Origin: Dugong dugon
Taxonomy: Eukaryota > Chordata > Mammalia > Sirenia > Dugongidae
Reading direction: 5' to 3'
Length of the DNA stretch: 64,000 nt
NCBI GenBank assembly: GCA_030035585.1
Contig: CM057472.1
Location: forward strand, 92,501,601 to 92,565,600
Part shown: positions 22,404-34,426 of the stretch, one piece after another
Numbering within the stretch: position 1 is the first letter of the stretch
Layout: each line of letters starts with the position of its first letter
Notes under the pieces: generated by a model
What the model was told of the DNA's origin: nothing
Seen by the model: the letters and a program-made list of their open reading frames with translations, nothing else
The model's database searches: none
Program-made: the position numbers and the translations under genes

Positions 22404-22770
22404 ATTATCCAAAAAGCAAGGAAAGTACAGTGCTTACCATTCTTACCAGATACTCTGTAGTGAACAATCAAAGATGTGGTGAAACCCATGTGAAATTGTT
22501 CGCTACGTATTAGCAAGTAAGCACAAATAACCAGTGCTTACATTGTTTACCGGGTCATCCACCCCTGTCAGGGATCCTAAATTTGAAAAGAGACTTTAAT
22601 TCTGTAGGAAGGTGCTGTGAGGTTGGGAGAGAAACAGCTGTCATTGATACCTGGAAGCGGAATCTTTGATGTGGTGAAAAATATGAAGTTGTTCACTACA
22701 GATGATCTGGTAAGCAAGGTGAGCACCGTGCTTACCTTGCCTAGTGGATAATCTACCCCTTGTACATTCA
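22404..22770. repeat. Hairpin-rich repeat of unknown family
   Basis: Contains recurring units built on 'cagtgcttac' and 'aagcaagg'. One segment, 'gcaaggtgagcaccgtgctt' followed by 'accttgc' (about 22716-22742), is a near-perfect hairpin. A second pair is 'gtagtgaacaat' (about 22458) facing 'attgttcgctac' (about 22495). 'gatgtggtgaaa' occurs twice (about 22473 and 22669). I do not recognise the family. It may be part of the LTR-like block to the left. Confidence 0.55.
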
Positions 22771-22869
22771 GTCTAGTAAAGGCAGTGTAGAACAGTTGTT
22801 TTTGTTTTGTGGAGTTGGCCTTAATGGGTTCAACTTCCAGTTTCACAACTCATAGCTGTCTGATATTCA

Positions 22870-23000
22870 GAAAATTAAATTAACATGTACACATCTCAGT
22901 TTTCTCACAAGTGAAATGGGGACTATGATTTCTTCTCACGGGACTATTGTGAAGAATAAAGGAGAAAAAAAAATGCAAAGTGCATGGCACAGGATGTGCT
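22870..23000 (+). repeat. MIR SINE fragment
   Basis: 'tctcagttttctcacaagtg' followed by 'aaatggggactatgat' and 'gtgcatggcacagg' is the MIR central-to-3' pattern. Confidence 0.65.
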
Positions 23001-26000
23001 AAAAAAGAACCTTTTCCCTATAATCCCTGTTACAGTGCATCAATCTATCAATCTACCCAGTCCCTCCCCCCACTGACTGTGGAAGAAGGGAATAGTGATA
23101 CTGAGAATGCTCTTGAGTGTTAGTAAAACAAAAAGTCATAGCTCCCCAGATGGACACAAATCAACTTAAACTCTGCTAATTTCACAGAAACTATATAATT
23201 GGATTTATAACTATAGGGTAGCTTCCTTCTCTGGAGCAATTCAATGGCTCTTGTGAAATTCTTAGTTTTTTTTTCTGAACCCAAAAGCCCTTCATGAGGT
23301 CAAAACATGGCAGTTGAAAAGCATTTTGGCACTGACTTCAAAATAACTGTCTGTGCCTTTATTCCAGCAATGCTTTCCAATAGTTTTCCTTTTGGAAACA
23401 TGAGTGGTAAATATCAAAGAGAAAGAATTAATATGTATAAATCTCCTTTAAAAATCACTGATCTTTTCCTTCTTTAAATGAAACATGACACTGTTGGGAG
23501 TGAGGGTAATATCACCAGGTTAACAATTTAATTTTATGGGAGGACACACGCAATTGGATATTGCAAAGGAGGCTGAGCTTGCTCTCATCTTCAGCTAAAT
23601 CAATGCAGTATAATATGTAAATCAGCCCTTTAAAAGATACCAGGCAAATCATTACCCAATTCATCAAACAGAGAACACTTCTTTATTAATTCTCTTTCTG
23701 AACATCCAGCAGGAGACTTCATATCACTTACTAATGTGTTACTTATTAACGTATTTGTAATTATTTTCTTTCATTTTATATTAGGGTGTTTTCTCTTATT
23801 TGATTGTTTCTCACTCTCCCCTACTCGCAAGAAAATATTTTGGAATAAAAATTTTACTTTTCTTTGGTCTTCTGACATTTCCAATTACTGATTATCCTCA
23901 TTCATAAGAACAATGGCTGATAAACTCAAAAAATGAGACAGAAGCCCATAAATTGAATAGATATTTATAGTGCATTGTTTCAACTATGCATTGTAGAACA
24001 TTTGGGTGTACAACTGAAAGTCTATTAAGTACAGTGATAACTGATATATCTTCAAAAGAAAGCAATGCAAAGTGACAGTATGGTAAGAATCTATTGCTTT
24101 TTATTCTTTCTGTTTGTTTCCTTTTTATAAAGAGGGAGCTATAGTATAACATTAACAAAGGTGTTAACAAAACTTATCCAAAGTTTGAAAATAAGACAAA
24201 AGGAGGATTTCAGGTTTTTCAACTTAATATTGGAGCATTGTCCAATAGGCCAACACAAGGAAAAATAAATTTTCTAGGAAGATTGTTTTTGTTTGAATTA
24301 TTATTTTTGATTTATCAGGGCTCCCCAAATTCTGTGAAGCTGCATGTTAGCATGTAGATGTAAATTATTTTTGACTAGTAGGAAAGATACTCTCATGGAA
24401 TACCCCAAAGGTAAAGGTAATGCCTCGAAGGGTTTCATTGCCCTTTAGGATCTTAGCCCATTTCATATCTAATTTAGTAATCTTAATCCTCCATTTTTTG
24501 TTTGTTGCCAACTGTCTTCAGTTCTCTGTCTCTTTACCATCTTGCTGGTTTCTTCATTAATGAGCTAAATCTCTGACTTATGCTCACTTTATGTAGTATG
24601 AGAGTCACAGTATTAACTCTTTAAAAATTATAATTGTATAAGGGAAAGCAATATTTCTAAAACAAGGTCGTTCTCATTACAAATGAAGAAAAGCAATAAG
24701 AAAGAGAACAGGAGCTATTTCTGTTAAAAGAATGCATTGGACTTAAAAATATATGCATCTTTGCAATTGTATATTTCTTGTATATTTGCATAGAACCAAA
24801 TCTCTTAACCTCTAACTAAAATAGCTCCATCAACTCTGAAAATTTTATCTCAATCCCATCTTGAGGATTTTTAAGATTTTTAAAATTGAAACTATTTCCC
24901 CCTTATTAAAATTAGAAAGCTATTCTTAGTAACTCCTCAGTGTGAATTTTTTTTCCTGATCCTTCCTAAAGTGACAGTAACGGTCATAGCTTCTAAAGGG
25001 GCATGAGGAGGGAAAAGAGAGGTCAAAACCTCTATCAAGGGAGGGTGAGGCCAGTCCTTTATGAACTCTAACCCTTCTGACGAATATTTTATGGAAGTAG
25101 GGTGGGAGAGTATATCATTGGAGAACAACTGAAAGGTAGTTGAAAGGTGATCAAGATCATTGTCACTGATTGACAATCCTGTTTACAATCCTCCCTGTGT
25201 TCCTCAATGTCAGTGATCTATGGGGATTAGCTGTGTTAAGCATGAACTTAACCACAGAAGAATACTTTCATTTCAAAGTTCTCTGCTTTAGTTAGCTTTT
25301 CCCCAGCCCTTGCAAGAGCTCTGGATCAAGTTTAGTTATTACTCTTTTGGGGGTGAGGGTGGGGCGGGGGACTATAAATGTAGTCAGGTAAATAAAATGG
25401 ATCTCTTAAAAACATGTTTTTGTTTTTTAATTTCTTTCAGCTTGTTAGAGAAAAAACTAAAATAATTTAAGTAATAACAGCAAGTAGTGAAGAGTCTTTT
25501 TGAAAAGTAAGTTACGTTTTTCTGTATCAACAAAGGAGCACTCAACAGATTACATTGAAACAGGAATTCATATAGAATCATTTCATTCAGAACTGTAACA
25601 GACATTTGAAGGCAATTAGTCTACCTCACATTTCCTCAAATAAAGAAACATAAAGTCACAATTATCCAGTGACTTATGTAGACTCATACAGCCATGCAGT
25701 TGTTAAGGTGACAGGGAAGAGATGACATATCACCAACAAAGGAGTCCTTTACTGTACTGGAGAAAATCTGCACTCCAGAGCTCATTTGCTTTCAAAATGT
25801 CTTTTCTCAAGTTTCAGGAATGGCTTCAAGACAATGACTTCAACTTTATTTATTCTGCAAAAGTAGCTCTGACCTAAGGTTACCTCTCAATGTTAGTATC
25901 AAATATTTTCAAACTCAACAATTCTGACTGCTGTTGAAATGAGGACAAAGCACTTCCAAGGATCATAAGTACGATTGGTTGTGTTTGATGCCTCTGGAAT

Positions 26001-26965
26001 AGACTGCAAATACATTTATCATGTTTATGCCTTCACCACACTTGGACCGGAGTTCCTACTAGGTTTGCGTTAGCATCTAAAATCAATTTGTCTGTTCTAC
26101 TCTGTGACAGCAATTTTGAAGTACTGTGAATAAGAAGGCATGTTCATCAGCTATAAGTAATTACTAATAAGTGACGAGCAAATATTTTATTTTGTGTCTA
26201 TAATTAGTAATTGCAAAGTAATATATATCCCAGATTGCAGGATGATAAAAACGAATAGTTTAAATCATTTTAAGATTGATTTTTTTTGTTTCCTCTGAAA
26301 ATAGTGAGTAAGAATTGAAAAATTATAATGTGTTACAATTAAATAGATGTTTCCAGGAGTGACGCTATTTAACTGAAAATAAGAAAAACTCACCCTATGT
26401 TCAATTTTACCAAGCTGCTTGACACTACAACTTCTCTCAGAAGATTTCTGCATTTTTCTGTTTCAACATTGCATTCCACTCTTTTTAATCCAAGTAATCA
26501 GCATCTTGGTTTGAAAACAAACCATTTATTATTTGATATGTGCCTATTTATTACTTTTGAGTTATGTTTTGCAGACATATAATAGAAATGGCAGTTAACA
26601 GATCATTTCTCTAGCAATCTGGAAATGAATTATAATGCCATTAAAAGTAGAGTGGCAGAATGCACAATTACTGATTCCCAAAAGTATGTTAATAAAACTG
26701 GCTACAAACAGAGAGATAGTTAAAGCTATATTTGCATTCGATATCAATCCTTTCCCAAAGGAAATCTGCTAAGCAAATATGAAGAGCCCAGGGATGTGAA
26801 AAGAAGTATAAGTGGGCCAGTATTTTCTCATCTTTCATAAAAATGTGTCAATATTCAAGTTTAATTTGATAATCAGAAGCTAGAAGTTTAGGAATATGGA
26901 AGTCATTATTATGAGCAACAGAACTCATAATCATCTAACAGTAATATGGGAGAACAGGTATAAAG
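23001..26965. other. Longest stretch without recognised features
   Basis: About 4 kb of mostly unique-looking AT-rich sequence. Minus-strand frames at 23898-24170 (90 codons) and 24937-25176 (79 codons) have no domain that I know, no convincing splice context and no codon pattern that stands out. No RNA gene is seen. Unrecognised ancient repeats are likely. Confidence 0.5.
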
Positions 26966-26969
26966 TGAT

Positions 26970-29900
26970 GCACCATATCATTTTCCAAAATGGTTGTATC
27001 ATTTTGCATTCCCACCAGCAGTGCCTAAGTGTTCCGATCTCCCTGCAGCCCCTCCAACATTTGTTATTTCCAGTATTTTTGATTCGTGCCAGTAATGCCG
27101 GGGTGAGATGGTATCTCATTGTGGTTTTAATTTCCATTTCTCTAATGGCTAGTGATCGCGAGCATTTCCTCATGTGTCTGTTGGCCATTTGAATGTCTTC
27201 TTTGGTGAAGTGACTGTTCATTTCCTTTGCCCATTTTTAATAGGATTATTTGTCTTTTTGGTTGTAGAGGTGTTGGATTTTCTTGTAGATTATGGAGATT
27301 AGACCTTTGAGTTGTACTGTCCAAAAATATTTTCCCAGTCTCTAGGTTGTCTTTTTACTCTTTTAGTGAAGTCTTTTGAAGAGCATAGGTGTTTGATTTT
27401 TAGAAGATCCCAGTTATCTAGCTTATCTATTGGGGTTTCTGCATTGATGATCATGGTTTATATCCTCTTAATCCCATGTATTAAGGCCTGAAGTGTTGGT
27501 CTTATTTTTTCTTCTATGAACTTTATAGTTTTAGGCTTTATATTCAGGACTTTTAGCCATCTTGAAGTAGTTTTTGTATACAGTGTGAGGTATGGGTTCT
27601 GTTTCATTTTTTTGCAGATGGATATCCAGTTTTGCCAGCACCATTTGTTAAAAAGACTGTCTTTTCCCCATTTGATGGACTTTGGGCACTTGTCAAAGAT
27701 CAGGTGATGGTAGGTGGATGGATTCACATCTGGGTTCTCAATTCTGTTCCATTGGTCAATGTATCTGTTGTTGTACCAGTACCAGGCTGTTTTGACTACC
27801 GTAGGTGTATAGTAGGTTCTGAACTCAGGTAGTGTGGGTCCTTCAACTTTATTCTTCTTCTTCAGTAGTGCTTTACTTATTCAGGACTTCTTCCCTTTCC
27901 ATATAAAGTTAATGATTAATTTTTCCATCTCTTTGAAGAATGTTGTTGGTATTTGGGTCGGGATTGCATCGTATTTGTAAATTGCTTTGGGTAGAATTGA
28001 CATTTTCACAATGTTGAGTCTGCCTATCCATGAGCATGGTATGTTTTTCCATTTATGTAGATCCCTTTGGGTTTCATGCAGTAGTGTTTTGTAGTTTTCT
28101 TTGTATAGGTCTTTTACAATCCTGGTCAGATTTATTCCTAAGTATTTTATCTTTTTAGGGGCTATTATAAATGGTATTGTTTTCCTGATTTCCTTTTCAT
28201 AGTTCTCCTTACTGGTGTATAGGAATCCAACTGATTTTTGAATGTTTATCTTGTATCCTGCTTCTCTGCTGAATCTTTCTATTAGTTCCAGTAGATTTCT
28301 CATGGAGTCTTTAGGGTTTTCTATGTATAGTATCATATCATCTGCAAACAGGGACAGTTTAACTTCTTAATTACCAATTTGGAAGCCCTTTATTTCTTTT
28401 TCTTACCTTATTGCTCTAGCTAGAACTTCCAGCACAATGCTAAATAAGAGTGCTGATAAACGGCATCCTTGTCGTGTTCCTGTTTTCAAGGGGAATGTTT
28501 TCAGCCTCTCTCAATTAGGAATGATGTTGACCGTTGGTTTTGCATAGATGCCCTTTATTATGTTGAGAAATTTCCCTTCTATACCTATTTTATTGAGAGT
28601 TTTTATCACGAATGGGTGTTGGACTTTGTCAAATGCCTTTTCTGCGTCCATTGAGACGATCATGTGATTCTTTTGTTTCCTTTTATTTATGTGGTGGATT
28701 ATGTTGATTGATTTTCTAATGTTGAACCATCCTTGCATACCTGGTATGAATCCTGCTTGGTCGTGGTGTATTATTTTTTTGATATGATGCTGAATTCTAT
28801 TGGCTAGAATTTTGTTCAGAGTGTTTGCATCTATATTCAGGAGAGATATTGGTCTGTAATTTTCTTTTTTTGTGACGTCATTGCCTGGTTTTGGTATCAG
28901 CGTTATGCTGGCTTCATAGAATGAATTTGAAAGTGTTGCTTCCTCTTCTATGCTCTGAAATAGCTTGAGTAGTACTGGTACAAGCTCTTCTGTAAAATTT
29001 TTGTAGAATTCTCTAGTGAAGCCATCTGGGCCAGGGCTTGTTTTGGTTGGGAGTTTTTTTAATTACCTTTTCAATCTCTTCTCTTGTTATGGATCTGTTC
29101 AGATTTTCAACATCACTTTGTTGTAGTATGGGTAGGCCGTGTGTTTCTAGAAATTTAGCCATTTCCTCTAGGTTTTCAAATTTGTTGGAGTATAATTTTT
29201 CATAATATTCTGTTATACTCCTTGTTATTTCAGTTGGGTCTGTTGTAATGTCCCCCATTTCATTTCTAATTTGGGTGATTTGTGTCCTCTCCTGTTTTTC
29301 TTTTGTCAGTCTGGCTAGCGGTTTGTCGATTTTGTTGATTCTTTCAAAGAACCAACTTTTGGTTTTGTTGATTCTTTCTATCGATTTACTGTTCTCTATT
29401 TCATTTATTTCTGCTCTGATCTTTACTATTTCCTTTCTTCTGGTGGTTATGGGCTCTTTTTGCTGTTCTCTTTCTATTTGTTTGAGTTCTGTAGTTAATG
29501 TTTTGATTTTGTCCCTTTCTTCTTTTTTGTTGTGTGCATCTATTACTATAAATTGTCCTCTGAGGACTGCCTTTGCTGTGTCCCAAAGGTTTTGGTATTA
29601 TATGATGTGTTTTCATTGTCATTTGATTCTAGGAATTTTTTGATTCCATCTCTGATTTCTTCTATTACCCAGTGATGTGTAAGCAGGGTATTATTCAGTT
29701 TCCATGTAGTTGATTTTTCATTCTTGCTCTTTCTATTGTTAATTTCTACCTTGATGACATTGTGGTCAGAGAAGATACTTCGAATTATCTCAACATTTTG
29801 GATCTTGTTGAGGATTGCTCTGTGGCCTAAGATGTGGTCTATTCTGGAGAACGTTCCATGTGCATTGGAAAAGAATGTGTACTTTGCAGCGGTTGGATAG

Positions 29901-30451
29901 AGTGTTCTATATATGTCTATGAGGTCAGGTTGGCTGATTGTGCCCTTTAGGTCTTCTGTATCTTTGCTGAGTTTCTTCTTAGTTGTTCTGTCCTTTACCG
30001 AGAGTGGTGTGTTGAACTCTCCTACTATTATTGTGGAACTGTCAATTTCTCTTTTCAGTGTTGTTAGAGTTTGTTTTATGTATTTTGGAGCCCTGTCACT
30101 GAGTGCGTCGATGTTTATTATGGTTATGTCTTCATGATGGATCATCCCCTTAATCATTTTATAGTGTCCTTCTTTGTCTTTTATGGTAGATTTTGCTTTA
30201 AAGTCTACTTTATCTGAGATTAGAATTGCCACTCCTCCTCTTTTTTGGTAGTTGTTAGTTTGATATATTCTTTTCCAACTTTTGACTTCTAATAAGTTCA
30301 CATCTTTGTTTCTAAGGTGTGTCTCTTGTAGACAGCATATCGATGGATCCTGTTTTCTTATCCATTCTGTTACTCTCCGTCTCTTTATGGGTGCATTGAG
30401 TCCATTTACATTGAGTGTAATTATTGATAGACGTGAATTTGTTGCTGTCAT
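26970..30451 (-). pseudogene. L1 ORF2 pseudogene (endonuclease-reverse transcriptase)
   Basis: L1 ORF2 encodes the nicking endonuclease and reverse transcriptase used for target-primed insertion. The longest open piece, 29546-30451, gives 301 codons covering the apurinic-type endonuclease. N14 and E43 (in LQETHL) are kept, as is the SDHN box. The position equivalent to Tyr115 is Asp, and the position equivalent to Asp145 is Glu (GEFN where GDFN is usual). Further pieces lie in several frames: 29013-29258, 28511-28738 (with MDAEKAFD of the RT fingers/palm) and 27881-28336, which is preceded by a readable FADD box with an in-frame stop a few codons upstream. The last piece, to 26970, contains [21 protein letters not shown]-type C-terminal sequence. 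Roughly the last 150 residues of the usual ORF2 of about 1,275 are missing. Confidence 0.93.
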
Positions 30452-30922
30452 TTTGTAGTGCTTTTTTTTTTGTGGTGCTGAAGTTTTCTTTGTTCTTCGT
30501 ACTCTTGTGCTGAGTTACATCTGTTTGTGGATTTTTTTTTTCATTTGTTTTGTTTTTGCTGAGACTTTATGTTTTTCCTCTTTATTTTTATGAGTATGTT
30601 TGTTAACTTTCTTTCTGGTTACCATGAATTTTACCCTTATCTTTCTAAGTTTGAAGCAGTCTACCATTACTTGGTATCGCCTTGCCTTCCTCTCCATTAG
30701 AAGGTTCTATACCTATGCCGTTTATTCCCTCTTTTATTGTTTTGATGTTGTTGTCATTTATTGATTAACTGCTCTGATTCCCTGTTGTATTTCCTTTGGT
30801 GTTTGATAGTCCTTGAGAGGTGATTTCCTAGACGGTATCTGGCTGGTATGATCCTGCATCCTAGGTTCCGCCTGTGAGCTGAAGCTGTTTGTCCTCAGAT
30901 CGAAGAACTCCCTTAATAATTC

Positions 30923-31960
30923 TTATAAGTTTGTTTTGACTTTTACATATTCCCTTAATTTCTGTTTATCTGGAAATGACCTAATTTCACCATCAAATTT
31001 GAACGAGAGTTTTGCAGGATATATTATTCTTGGCTGACAATTTTTTTCTTTCAAGATTTTATATATGTCATCCCATTGCCTTCTTGCCTGCATGGTTTCT
31101 GCTGAATAATCTGAGCTTAGTCTTATTGTTTCTGTTCTGTATGTGACTTCTTGTTTTTCACGAGCTGCTCTCAGGATTCTTTGTTTGTCTTTGTTTTTGG
31201 TGAGTGTGAATATGATATGCCTTGGTGATTTTCTTCTGGGGTCTCTTCTATATGAGGTTCGTTGAGCTTCTTGGATGGCCAGCTTTTTGACTTTCATGAT
31301 ATTGGGGACTTTTCTGTCAGCAGTTCCTCAATGATCCTCTCGGTGTTTTCTGTTTTCTCCCCATTCTGGAATTCCAATCACTCGAAAGTTTTTGCTTTTA
31401 TTTGTGTCCCATGTAACTCTCAGGCTCTCTTCATTTTCTTTGTTCTTTTTCTGAGTTTTCCTCAAACAGAGATGTATCCAAGTGGGTGTCTTCAATTCCA
31501 CTGATCCTGTCTTCCACCGTTTCAAATCTGCTTCTCAGCCCTTCTATGACATCATCCATTTCTGAAATCTTGTTGTTTATCTTTTAGATTTTAATTGTTG
31601 TCTTTGTATAATTTCTAGTTGTGAATTTATTTTGGCATTTTGTTCCTGCACCATCTTCCTGAATTCTTCCAATTTTTTATCTATATTTTCCATGAATTTG
31701 TCTATTTTTCCATCATGTTTGTCAGCTTTTTGCCTCAGCTCTTGGAGAATTCTGAGTATTAGAGATTTGAATTCCCTATCAGGTAGTTCTAGTGCATTTT
31801 CTTCCAGGGAGAGTCATCTGGTGTTTTATTTTGGATGCCTACTGGAAGCATCCTGTCCTGTTTTTGTAAATTTTTTGATATTGTCTGTTCTTTCCAGGGC
31901 ATTCAGTAGTTATTTTTCTCATTTACTGATTGTAGCTTTGTTTGTTTCATCCCTTTTTTA
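30923..31960 (-). pseudogene. L1 ORF1 pseudogene (RNA-binding chaperone)
   Basis: ORF1 protein is the trimeric RNA-binding chaperone of L1. The clearest piece, 30923-31297, is 124 codons of the C-terminal and RRM-distal region, with PRHIIFTLTKNKDKQRILRA-type sequence and the Arg-rich, Ala-rich tail typical of the family. A 65-codon piece at 31328-31525 includes the RVIGIPEW motif of the RRM start. The N-terminal coiled-coil part upstream is broken by stops. The start codon cannot be placed with confidence. Confidence 0.85.
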
Positions 31961-31974
31961 AAAAAAAAATTGAC

Positions 31975-33525
31975 TACGTGTTAGCAGGTGGACTCTGTTC
32001 TTTGTTGTTTGCTTGTCTGTGCACTCAATACTTTTCATCTTCTTCTCCAACTGGCAGGGTCAGTCACTCAGATAAGGTACAGCAGGGTAGGTCTTGCTGA
32101 AGAGGAGGTATTGGGATGGGTTGTTTGTGGTACTTACTAAAGCCACCAGAGTGGGTCGGTAATCAGTACAGGGCAGGTTCCAGTAGGCCGTGCCTGTGCT
32201 GCTTGGTGGTGTGATGTCAAGCACACGATGCAGGTAGACAGGATGCAGCAGGGAGATTGTTGTGGTGTGGAGCTAAGATGGTTATGGGAGAGAGGAGAGA
32301 GGACAGGAGCCAAAAACATACAAACAAACAAAAAAGAATGCTAGAGGAGCTTGCCGTTGGAGTGGAGACATGAAAGACTATGAAATGGAGGAAAATAGAA
32401 AGGGGAAGCAGAAGAAAAGAATGTATAAATAAAAACCAGAAAGTTTAAAGGACCGCAAATTTCCCAGGGATCCCACCAGTGCAGCTATGAGGTCTGGGGA
32501 AGTCCTTCTCAGGTGTTGCAGTACAGCCTGGCTAGAGGGCATAGAGGTATACAATGCCAGGTATTCAGGGATCAGAAAGAGAAGGAAGATATAGAGAGAT
32601 TAGAAAGTGAGCAATGAACAAAAAAAAAAAAGGGAAAAAGAGGGAAAAGAAAAAACAAATTAAAAAAAACAAAAAGAACAAGAAAGCCCCCCCAAAAAAA
32701 AAACAGAAAAAAAGAAACCAATGAAAAAGCAAGTGCTCTCAGGGATCCCTCTGCACATCTGTGGAAGCCGAAGGGGAGTCTCCTCACCACGCAGGTCCGC
32801 CTGGCCAGAAGGGTCTCCCGACTCAAGAAAAGGAGAAGAAAACAAACAAAAAATTCAAAACAAACAAATGAACAAAAGCCCGGGATCCCACCAGCACAGA
32901 GCCCATACCGGGAAGCAGCTCCACACTCGAATGGAGCTCTGCAGCCCCTCAGGAAGAAGCAAAGATGACGCACGGAGCCAGGCACTTGAGCGAAAGGAGG
33001 GGGAGGCAGCGAGAGGCAAGCAAGAAATCAAAAGAAGTGGAAAAAGCAACACCAGCAGCCAACAAATTGCACCCAGAGAGCCACCTGCTCGGGTGTGTGG
33101 AATCTAAGCAGCCGGCGCCTCCTGGTCAAGAGACCACGGCCGCCGGAAGCAGAGGAGGCCAAGCCGGGTCAAAGAGTGGTGGGGGGTGTGAAAGTGCACA
33201 CGGAAAATTACTGGTTTTTTGGTCTCCCACTGTACGCTCTGTGAGGCTGCTTTCTTGTACCCACTGTTTGCTTGTCTCCAATAGGGGTCCAAGATGGTGG
33301 ATACGCTCTGCATTAGCTGGTAGGGGACCTCTGCATGAATCTCTCCTTGCTCTCCATTCTTTGTCAGTTTTCTCACTCCATTTGGTGCTTGGCTGAGTTC
33401 TTTATCTCTTCACTTGATGTTTTAGGGTTTCAGGATTGTTGTGTTCTCTGTTTGGCTTAGTTTTTCAGATCTTTGCTGTGGAGGGACAGCGTGGTGCTTC
33501 TGCCTAGAGCTCCATTTTGCCGGAA
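31975..33525 (-). promoter_or_regulatory. L1 5'UTR with internal promoter region
   Basis: About 1.55 kb between ORF1 and the element's 5' terminus. In L1 elements this region carries the RNA polymerase II promoter. The terminus reads 'ttccggcaaaatggag' on the element strand, so a YY1-type core (AAAATGG) lies within about 16 bp of the start, as in human L1, where a comparable site positions initiation. A purine-rich, (A)n-rich middle (32615-32735) and a single copy of the unit of about 270 bp (32931-33214) follow. Promoter activity is inferred from family knowledge. Confidence 0.75.
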
Positions 33526-33569
33526 CTACCATTATTACTTTTGATAACAGAAAAATGTGTGGTTGATTC

Positions 33570-33735
33570 CTGACTCTATTGTTGGAGAGATTACATTTGC
33601 TATTTGGGTCTCAGTTCATCATTCAAAAATTGGGGAAAGTAATTACTTAGAAATGCAATGTTGGGATTAAGGAGTCAAGGAATATAAAACACCTATCACA
33701 GTGTGTAACACATATGAGGTGGTAACACACTAATT
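33570..33735 (+). repeat. MIR SINE (ancient)
   Basis: 'gggtctcagttcatcattca' with 'aaattggggaaagtaattac' and 'aaaacacctatcacagtgtg' follows the MIR order. Confidence 0.5.
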
Positions 33736-34204
33736 AGTATCTTTCTCACTGGTATTGTTCTTTTTATTCTCATCTGCTCTCAATATATGAGTAAGGACTT
33801 ATTCACTTATATTTCATACATTGGCATAAATTTCAAGACAATTAAGTTTGATTGCATATCAGAACTTCCTTAAGCATAACTGATGTGTCTACAATGTGGT
33901 ATAATCAAAGGGACATCTAAAAGGATGATTTGGATCTATTGATGAATATGCACAGACAAGTTCAATGGCCAGGACAATTGTAGCATATTGCAGCAGATAC
34001 TATCAGTACCCCCACACCTTATATCCCCTCAAACTTCCTCAGTAAACTAATTTGGAAAACCCAGGGTAACATCACAATATTCTAAGAATGTTTTCTCAGA
34101 ATTTTGTTTTATTTCTTTATTTTTATTACCAGAGAAGGAATTGTATAAGACTAAAATCTGAAGCATGAATTGATGGATAATGGAGATGTGTAGGATATTT
34201 AAAG

Positions 34205-34400
34205 TTATATTCATTTATTCAATAATGTTTATTGAGCACTGGCTATTGCTACACGCTGTGGCAGGTTTTCTTTTCCTGCAAAAAGCTGTCTTTGTGTTGT
34301 TTGTGCAAGATGGAGACACAAAATAAGTTTATGATCAAATGTTCAAAATAATATAAAATTGAAATACATGTTAAGAAGCAGAATAAAAAAGAGGAAGACG
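34205..34400. repeat. Ancient mammalian repeat, MIR/L2-associated motif
   Basis: 'attcatttattcaataatgt' followed by 'ttattgagcactggctattg' and 'ctacacgctgtggcagg' matches the widely dispersed 'tattgagcacctactatgtgccaggc' type sequence. The family assignment is tentative. Confidence 0.4.
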
Positions 34401-34426
34401 GTATTCCACTGAGTGGTGGTAAAGAT

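Larger units (their letters stand above)
26970..33525 (-). mobile_element. L1 LINE, 5' end present, 3' end missing, decayed
   Basis: One minus-strand L1 reads from its 5' terminus at about 33525 down through 5'UTR (33525-31975), ORF1 (about 31960-30923), an inter-ORF spacer of about 470 bp, and ORF2 (30451 to about 26970). Similarity to L1 ends within the C-terminal coding part of ORF2, after the CWWECKM motif. The 3'UTR and poly(A) tail are absent. Frameshifts and stops throughout make it a dead copy. The octamer 'cattatta' occurs near 26901 and near 33531, but the sequence between 26910 and 26970 is not L1, so I do not claim it as a target duplication. Confidence 0.93.

Noticed and set aside
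22404-22770. CRISPR-like spaced repeats
   Set aside because: The units are few, degenerate and irregularly spaced, and the genome is clearly mammalian.
24937-25176. 79-codon minus-strand frame in otherwise unannotated sequence
   Set aside because: No recognisable domain. A single short frame in AT-rich DNA is expected by chance.
29248-29643. 131-codon plus-strand frame, hydrophobic
   Set aside because: It is the antisense strand of L1 ORF2.
26901-33540. 'cattatta' at both sides of the large L1 as a target duplication
   Set aside because: The left copy is about 60 bp away from the recognisable L1 boundary and the word is short and AT-rich, so it could be chance.
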